Source of the DNA: a virus
Length of the DNA stretch: 38,563 nt
Strand: one strand, 5' to 3'
IMG/VR virus record: IMGVR_UViG_3300020159_002655
Span: 1 to 38,563 of that record
A program made the position numbers and the translations under genes. This document shows positions 34,255 to 38,563 of the stretch, piece by piece. The notes beneath the pieces are model-generated. The model had not been told where the DNA came from and did no database searches. It saw nothing but the letters and a program-made list of their open reading frames with translations. Position 1 is the stretch's first letter. Every line of letters starts with the position of its first letter.

Positions 34255-35053
34255 CTCGCTTCCTCCATATTTATCGCCATCATCTATTTCAACGTTCGAG
34301 CAGTGCCCACTTAAATATAAGTACACGCGCATTGACAAGCTTCCTGAGCCACCAACAGAGGCGACCTTAATGGGTAATTTTGTTCACGAAGTTCTTGAAA
34401 ACTTTTATGCCTTGCCGCCGGATAGTCGAACAATACATGAAGTTAAACAAATAAGCGCTTCTGTTTGGGCCGAAAGCGGATGGCTTGAGCGCGTTGAGCC
34501 AATTATTGCCAACTCCGTTCAGGTCAAGTCAGGAAAATCAACGCTGGATAAAGAAATAAACGCCTTTAGGTGGAAGTCTTGGTTCTGCATTGAAAACATC
34601 TTTACAGTAGAAAATCCTCTTTTTGTAGAGCCGGCCGGCATTGAAACAGAACTGAACGGTCACATTGAAGGGGTTCCCATCAAGGGATTTATTGATAGGT
34701 GGTCTCGTTCTGATTCCGGACTCGTGATTAGTGATTACAAGACAGGAAAATCGCCAAGCCCACGTTTTGCTGGAGACAAGTTTGTACAGCTTCTTATTTA
34801 TGCTCTTGTTCTTAGCGGTTTTGAGGAAGCTCCGGTAGATGAGTTACAGCTCATTTACTTAAAAGACAATAAAGTTATGACTCTAAAGCCAAACGCGCAG
34901 CACCTAACTGAAACCATTGGCCGCGTCACTGCGGCATGGGAAGGTGTTGTGAAACGATGTGAAACAGGCGAATGGGAGCCAATACCACACCGTCTATGTG
35001 ACTGGTGTAATTTTAAAAACACAATCTGTCCACAGTGGAGTAAAAATAAATGA
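34247..35053 (+). CDS. Cas4/RecB-like PD-(D/E)XK nuclease with Fe-S-type Cys (268 aa)
   Basis: SISTFEQCPLKYKY at the N-terminus, GNFVHEVLENF (motif I His), GFIDRWSRSDSGLVISDYKTGK (the D and D-x-K catalytic core) and KFVQLLIYALVL (Gln motif) define a RecB-family nuclease domain. Cys20 together with three C-terminal Cys (LCDWCNFKNTICPQWS) form the 4Fe-4S staple seen in Cas4 and AddB-type enzymes. It is probably the exonuclease partner of the annealing protein encoded just upstream, resecting DNA ends to give single strands. The start at 34247 overlaps the previous gene, and its stop overlaps the next start (ATGA). Confidence 0.9.
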   Translation: MSSSLPPYLSPSSISTFEQCPLKYKYTRIDKLPEPPTEATLMGNFVHEVLENFYALPPDSRTIHEVKQISASVWAESGWLERVEPIIANSVQVKSGKSTLDKEINAFRWKSWFCIENIFTVENPLFVEPAGIETELNGHIEGVPIKGFIDRWSRSDSGLVISDYKTGKSPSPRFAGDKFVQLLIYALVLSGFEEAPVDELQLIYLKDNKVMTLKPNAQHLTETIGRVTAAWEGVVKRCETGEWEPIPHRLCDWCNFKNTICPQWSKNK

Positions 35054-35568
35054 ACGATGACGCATTTGCGCTCCTTATTGCTGAAGACGTAAAAAACACC
35101 GCAACGCCATCGCAGCGCGAATATCTTGCTCTTGAATCAAACCTTTATAGATGGAAGAGAGGCTTGTTAGCTTTAGCTGAAAATCTCAATCAGCAAATCG
35201 CATCACTTGACGCTGACCAGCAAGACGACATGCAGCGTTATGTTGCTATGGGTAAAGACGGGGAAAAACTTCTCGGTCAGTCAATAGAGCATTACACCTT
35301 AAAAATTGCAAAAATTAAACGCTTTAAGTTTCATGTCGAAAAAAAACTAAACGAAGTAAATTCTTATCTTGAAAATAGCGGTACAGAAAATGCCTCGTTT
35401 GCTGATTTTCTTAAAGCCGCAATCCTTAAACACAAAGAGTTAATAATCAAGTTTGAGCTCGACCCAACAGAAATCGACGAAGCTTTATGGGCGGCGGTTG
35501 ACAATGTCTGGAATTTTGACAACGCACTTAGTCGCATGCATGCAACAGACGGCCTTTATGCGTCATAG
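35050..35568 (+). CDS. Hypothetical helical protein (172 aa)
   Basis: Coupled to the nuclease gene by an ATGA overlap. It is charged and helical with a probable coiled coil at about 60-115 (YTLKIAKIKRFKFHVEKKLN). No catalytic motif, signal or membrane segment. The end (DNVWNFDNALSRMHATDGLYAS) overlaps the HNH gene. Likely an accessory of the recombination/nuclease cluster by position only. Confidence 0.75.
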   Translation: MNDDAFALLIAEDVKNTATPSQREYLALESNLYRWKRGLLALAENLNQQIASLDADQQDDMQRYVAMGKDGEKLLGQSIEHYTLKIAKIKRFKFHVEKKLNEVNSYLENSGTENASFADFLKAAILKHKELIIKFELDPTEIDEALWAAVDNVWNFDNALSRMHATDGLYAS

Positions 35569-35860
35569 GTCAAAAAAGAAAGAAGCCGAATATCGACTAA
35601 GACGCCCGCTTGTCGAGAGACTGCTTGGCGAAAAACCAAACTGCGAAGCCTGCCCGGTATTTGCTGAACACGACGGCCTTGTCACCTACGTGCGCAGACC
35701 GTCGGTCGATGTTCACGAACTGGTAAGACGCTCCCAGGGTGGCTCAATCTTAGATGAATCGAATCTCATGTGTGTTTGCCGTCCGTGCCATACGCGCATA
35801 GGTAATTATCCCCAGCTCGCTTTTGACCTGGGACTGGCAAAACATTCTTACGATTCTTAA
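35558..35860 (+). CDS. HNH endonuclease (100 aa)
   Basis: A short HNH-type nuclease: CEAC at residues 29-32 and CVCRPC at 72-77 form the zinc-binding pairs, and His53 (DVHELVRRSQGG), Asn69 (ESNLM) and His78 (CHTRIG) are the HNH residues. Several phages carry a small HNH protein near terminase that assists DNA cutting during packaging; here it closes the terminase/recombination group. The frame is open from 35453, but that would overlap the previous gene by 116 bases; ATG 35558 overlaps by 11, and 35540 is an alternative. Neither has a clear Shine-Dalgarno. It ends convergently with, and overlaps by four bases, the minus-strand gene that follows. Confidence 0.85.
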   Translation: MRHRSKKKEAEYRLRRPLVERLLGEKPNCEACPVFAEHDGLVTYVRRPSVDVHELVRRSQGGSILDESNLMCVCRPCHTRIGNYPQLAFDLGLAKHSYDS

Positions 35861-36498
35861 ATACCAACAGAGCCAATACGTGGGTCTATCCGCGCACTGC
35901 CACCAGGGTATATATCTCGTAATCTTTCACCGTCTGCTGTGGTAACGGCACCGCCGTGGATAACTTTTCCAGGACTAAATCCGTAGCAAGCGTTCACAAC
36001 ATCGCAAACGCCAAACATTAGGACTGAAATTCTTTTGCGTCTCCAGTTTGGGGCAGTAGTAATCTGCTGAATCATTGGGTCCCCAGCGCGCCAGTTAATC
36101 ATTCCGGCCCACGTAGACATGTACTCTTTTTCGAGAACCCGAGAGGCTTCTGAGCCCTCTACTACAGTGCCCCAAGGGTATCTATCGTCGGCAAATCCAA
36201 GAAGAATAAAATGAGCGGGCTGAATATGCCTCCCATCAAGAAGAACAAACCACATTTTTACTACTTCGTCTTCGGTTCCAAAAACTTCTTCACGGTAGTA
36301 CTTGACTACTAAACGACCTTCAGCGTCAACTTCTGCATACCCCCACTCGGTTGGGTCGTCGCCTGGCAGTTCTTCGCCAGCGTTATACCAGCGTTTTGGT
36401 GGCTGACCCATTCCAGCCGAAAGCCAACGAATGTCAAAGAAATTATCGCTTAATTTGTTTCCAGTATCAAGCGCAAATGTTGAAGGTAGTTTTGCCAT
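35857..36498 (-). CDS. Hypothetical protein (213 aa)
   Basis: No family confidently recognised. The C-terminal 90 residues, from PNWRRKRISVLMFGVCD to KVIHGG, have a strand-helix layout that recalls GNAT acetyltransferases, with RRKRIS where the acetyl-CoA loop RxxGxG/A would be; the glycines are missing, so I treat this as a weak resemblance. No Shine-Dalgarno is visible before ATG 36498, which follows the stop of the upstream 236-aa gene by 16 bases, so it is probably coupled to it. Confidence 0.7.
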   Translation of the reverse strand: MAKLPSTFALDTGNKLSDNFFDIRWLSAGMGQPPKRWYNAGEELPGDDPTEWGYAEVDAEGRLVVKYYREEVFGTEDEVVKMWFVLLDGRHIQPAHFILLGFADDRYPWGTVVEGSEASRVLEKEYMSTWAGMINWRAGDPMIQQITTAPNWRRKRISVLMFGVCDVVNACYGFSPGKVIHGGAVTTADGERLRDIYPGGSARIDPRIGSVGI

Positions 36499-36514
36499 AC
36501 GGCAAGACTATCAA

Positions 36515-37225
36515 TTAATCATTCCACCAAGTCACCCAAGGAGTCTTGGGGTCTGCTTTTTCCACGGCCTCAGAAACGCCACTGTAAGCAACATGGATTG
36601 TCACAGTTGCGTCGCCTTCGTAGTCTGTCCAGTCGCCATCGTTGCTGTATACAAACATGGTGAGAATTTCATCTGGGTTCAGGATTGCCATGTTGGTCTT
36701 GTACTTATTGGCAGCAAACTGCCCACTGCTCCAGCCGTTATTTCCCCAGTAAGGGTTATGAGAGTCGTTCAGTGCTGGTGCGTAGCCAGTTGACGAGCGG
36801 AAGGATACAGAGTTATCGTAGTTGTTATTGATGTACTGCGTCGTTGCATCCTTGTACGTGCCAGCAGGTGCGTCTTCTGGAAGACCCAACCAAATAGTCG
36901 GCTTAAACTCGTTGCTACCAAAAACAACATCAGTTTGGTCTTCCGGAGCGTCATACCCAAAGAATGGTGCCCAGTCTGTCGGCTGGTCATTAGCAGCAAG
37001 AACGGTACGAGGGGACTTGGCCTTTTGCGCTGAAAGTATCAATGTTCTTCCAGCGTCCTCAAACAAGTCACCATCAAAGGTTCCTTCAAGCATTCTTCTA
37101 TCTGCAGTAAACCAGATGCCCTCAATCTGAACCTTGAAAGGGAAGGAAACATTGATAAACGAGTTATTAAGGTCCCCAACCATGTACTCGTAAGTAACGA
37201 TTGATGGTGCGTTGATTCCAGACAT
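36515..37225 (-). CDS. Putative virion protein, beta-rich (236 aa)
   Basis: AGGAG four bases before ATG 37225 is a strong Shine-Dalgarno. The sequence is rich in aromatic residues, Asn, Gly and strands (NSFINVSFPFKVQIEGIWFT; NMAILNPDEILTMFVYSNDG), with few Cys and no catalytic motif, as expected of a beta-sandwich structural protein such as a head-fibre or tail-surface protein. The pattern near the end (DATVTIHVAYSGV) looks like a closing strand. Its minus-strand location, isolated between plus-strand genes, sets it apart from the main late operon. Assignment as structural is inference. Confidence 0.6.
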   Translation of the reverse strand: MSGINAPSIVTYEYMVGDLNNSFINVSFPFKVQIEGIWFTADRRMLEGTFDGDLFEDAGRTLILSAQKAKSPRTVLAANDQPTDWAPFFGYDAPEDQTDVVFGSNEFKPTIWLGLPEDAPAGTYKDATTQYINNNYDNSVSFRSSTGYAPALNDSHNPYWGNNGWSSGQFAANKYKTNMAILNPDEILTMFVYSNDGDWTDYEGDATVTIHVAYSGVSEAVEKADPKTPWVTWWND

Positions 37226-37267
37226 TTTTCTCCTAGAAATTATTAGGGTTCCCGAACATTATGACAT

Positions 37268-37306
37268 AAAAAAACACCCCGCCAATTTAATGACGGGGCG
37301 CTTTTT
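37268..37306 (-). terminator. Rho-independent terminator of the 116-aa gene
   Basis: On the minus strand, CGCCCCGTC (37292-37300) and GGCGGGGTG (37275-37283) form a nine-pair stem with two G-U pairs around an eight-base loop, followed by seven T (37274-37268). In the opposite sense the same arms have two mismatches and a shorter T run. It lies just after the minus-strand gene ending at 37324 and before the 236-aa gene. Confidence 0.85.
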
Positions 37307-37323
37307 ATGCGTTTTAGTTTTAT

Positions 37324-37674
37324 TTAGCCTTCAACAACTGTGAATGCTACAGTCATGTTTGCGCCGGCGGTGCTGGAACCAACTGCTGAGACATCAAGGT
37401 GAACGAGGTCGCCCTTTTCGAAGTCCACATTTGCTGCTGTAAGTGTTCCTTCGTCAGAAGTCCCAGCAGCAGCGATTGAGAAGGCTGCTGCGACGTCTGA
37501 GCCAACTTTAAGGTCTGCGACGAGTGCAGAGCCGACTGGGGCTGTGGTTACTGCAACATATGCACCGGTGATTTTGCCGGCGAATGGCATCGCCATTGTC
37601 ACGATACTGGTTGTGGCAAGTGTGCCTGGGATTGTGAGTGTTACTACTGTTGGGGCAAGAACTGCTGTTGACAT
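37324..37674 (-). CDS. Putative decoration or fibre-type structural protein (116 aa)
   Basis: AGGAG lies five bases before ATG 37674. The whole protein is Ala/Val/Thr/Gly-rich with short strands, and the order (KITGAYVAVTTAPVGSALVADLKVG, then FEKGDLVHLDVSAVGSSTAGANMTVAFTV) matches a beta-sandwich module I know from phage fibre and head-surface proteins. A strong Shine-Dalgarno, low-complexity compact fold, own promoter region and dedicated terminator suggest a highly expressed single-gene transcript, consistent with an abundant virion component. Confidence 0.7.
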   Translation of the reverse strand: MSTAVLAPTVVTLTIPGTLATTSIVTMAMPFAGKITGAYVAVTTAPVGSALVADLKVGSDVAAAFSIAAAGTSDEGTLTAANVDFEKGDLVHLDVSAVGSSTAGANMTVAFTVVEG

Positions 37675-37765
37675 TATTTCTCCTGTATTTGAAGGGTGTT
37701 TGTATATAGTAGCATGTCAAATATCTTTGTGGTTGTAAAAATATTGCAAAACACTATTGCGTAGT
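37675..37765. promoter_or_regulatory. Divergent promoter region between structural gene and RuvC-like gene
   Basis: About 90 AT-rich bases lie between two divergent starts. On the minus strand TTGACA is present (37715-37720), but the next well-placed -10 (17 bases on) is absent; TACTATATA right after it could be an extended -10 (TGCTACTAT). No palindromic operator is evident. The promoters cannot be placed with confidence. Confidence 0.3.
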
Positions 37766-38317
37766 ATGGTTCCTGTTGTGTTATCAATTAAGTTAATCGG
37801 CCTAGACCTGTCACTTGCCTCAACTGGCGTATCCATTTGTGGGAATTCTTCAATAGTTTCAACAAAACTAAAAGGCGCTGAAAGACTTTCTTCTATTTCT
37901 AAGTCAATTCTTAAAATATGTATTGACAATAAAGTTGATTGCGCAATAATAGAGAGCTATTCGTTTGCTTCTCGAAACTCACAGGCTCACAGCATTGGTG
38001 AACTCGGCGGTTGCGTAAGGATGACCTTATGGGACGCGGGCATACCGTACGTAGATGTACCTCCCACCTGTAGGGCAAAATTTGCTACAGGAAAAGGAAA
38101 CTCGTCAAAGGGTGATGTGCTTTCCGCCATATCGGCCAAAACAGGAATAGTTTTTTCCGGAGCAGGCAGTGACGACTTGTGCGATGCCTGGATTTTAGAG
38201 CAGATGGGTCTAGCGCACTTGGGAATAAGTGGATACACTTGGCCAGCAGTAAACATGTCGGCTCTTGATAAAATCGACTGGTCGCCACTTGAAGGACAAA
38301 ATGAACAATCGCAATAG
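37766..38317 (+). CDS. RuvC-like Holliday-junction resolvase (183 aa)
   Basis: An RNase H-fold nuclease of the RuvC type: Asp14 in IGLDLSLASTG, Glu63 in CAIIESYSF, and Asp136/Asp137 and Asp140 in GSDDLCDAW supply the catalytic acids, with KFATGKGNSSKGDV between them as in phage RuvC proteins. It resolves branched DNA, clearing recombination or replication intermediates before packaging. The frame is open from a TTG at 37757; ATG 37766 is preferred, though no Shine-Dalgarno is evident for either. It overlaps the next start by 17 bases. Confidence 0.88.
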   Translation: MVPVVLSIKLIGLDLSLASTGVSICGNSSIVSTKLKGAERLSSISKSILKICIDNKVDCAIIESYSFASRNSQAHSIGELGGCVRMTLWDAGIPYVDVPPTCRAKFATGKGNSSKGDVLSAISAKTGIVFSGAGSDDLCDAWILEQMGLAHLGISGYTWPAVNMSALDKIDWSPLEGQNEQSQ

Positions 38318-38563
38318 ACCAATCTCGCAGATGGAAATTGAAGAAGAGCTAATTCGTTTAGTAGAAATGCTTGAAGAAGAAACAGAAGCTTTTGAGACAA
38401 TTGCTGAAGACTGCGCCAAAAAAGAAGCTTATTATAAGTCTTCGTGGGCAAAAGAATACCTTTCCGCTAAGGGCTCAATCAAAGAACGAGAAGCCTGGTC
38501 GGACTACAAACTTGGCGACGAGATGCTTGATTACAAAATTGCCGAGGCTTTAGTTAAATCAAA
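38301..38563 (+). CDS. Small helical protein (partial, runs off right edge)
   Basis: ATG at 38301 with AAGGA a few bases upstream; the frame is open for 87 codons to the end of the window. The sequence is acidic, helical and coiled-coil-like (EIEEELIRLVEMLEEETEAF, then SSWAKEYLSAKGSIKEREAW). Short helical proteins of this kind are common next to recombination genes in phages, but the function is not known. The C-terminus is missing. Confidence 0.7.
   Translation, partial: MNNRNRPISQMEIEEELIRLVEMLEEETEAFETIAEDCAKKEAYYKSSWAKEYLSAKGSIKEREAWSDYKLGDEMLDYKIAEALVKS

Noticed and set aside
35857-36498. GNAT acetyltransferase annotation for the 213-aa protein
   Set aside because: Only a loose layout match; the conserved glycines of the acetyl-CoA loop are absent.
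37698-37720. TTGACA as the -35 of a strong promoter for the 116-aa gene
   Set aside because: No matching -10 lies 16-18 bases away; TATACA is only about eight bases off, so the region is reported without a placed promoter.
1-38563. tRNA genes, integrase/attachment sites and lysis genes
   Set aside because: Intergenic gaps are under about 100 bases with no cloverleaf I could find by eye, and no integrase, endolysin or clear holin frame is present. A tRNA scan was not possible.

Overview
This window is a densely packed piece of a tailed double-stranded DNA phage (or prophage-like) genome of the HK97-type head lineage. The identifying genes are a large terminase, a portal fused to a MuF-type domain, and a HK97-like prohead protease. 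No rRNA, tRNA, integrase, lysis gene or bacterial housekeeping gene is visible. The host cannot be read directly. Several modules (the CPxGTPxGGQFTD motif, the GLTAAGR/ANLKPGVKG domain after the protease, small recombination-cluster proteins) are ones I associate mainly with phages of Actinobacteria, so an actinobacterial host is an inference only.

Layout. Positions 1-31680 are a single minus-strand block read right to left: small membrane protein, portal-MuF, prohead protease with a very long C-terminal extension, two small proteins, an acidic Met-rich protein with two PepSY-like repeats, a small acidic protein, then a run of very large modular proteins (1839, 693, 680, 1513, 1470 and 722 aa) with small proteins between them, and finally a zeta-toxin-like kinase that runs off the left edge. 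Genes overlap or abut (ATGA, TAATG), as in a translationally coupled late operon. From 31744 the plus strand carries terminase, an unknown protein, a Rad52-family annealing protein, a Cas4/RecB-like nuclease, an unknown protein and an HNH endonuclease. Three minus-strand genes follow (35857-37674), two of them probably virion proteins and one followed by an intrinsic terminator. A RuvC-like resolvase and a truncated small gene on the plus strand close the window.

Most unusual feature. The giant minus-strand proteins look like strings of unrelated modules joined by shared short signals. A five-residue motif (consensus L/I-S/T-G-S/A-M/I, typically LSGSM or LSGAM) occurs about 17 times in seven reading frames, mostly at linker or module boundaries, with varied codons. 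An EF-hand/dockerin-like loop (RFDPDAxDxDxDGxVQ..TxFERP) occurs four times, three times near an N-terminus and once inside the protease polypeptide. The modules include a zeta-toxin-like P-loop kinase, a Nudix hydrolase, a HicA-like small domain, two HExxH metallopeptidase-like domains and a possible ADP-ribosyltransferase-like tail. My working hypothesis is a set of virion-packaged polyproteins whose modules are cut apart at the LSGxM signals, perhaps by the prohead protease, and carried in the head. This is inference.

Two further points: the 722-aa protein ends at an A AAA AAA slippery tract whose -1 frame runs straight into the kinase gene, and no recognisable major capsid protein lies in the 26 kb downstream of the protease, where it would normally be found.
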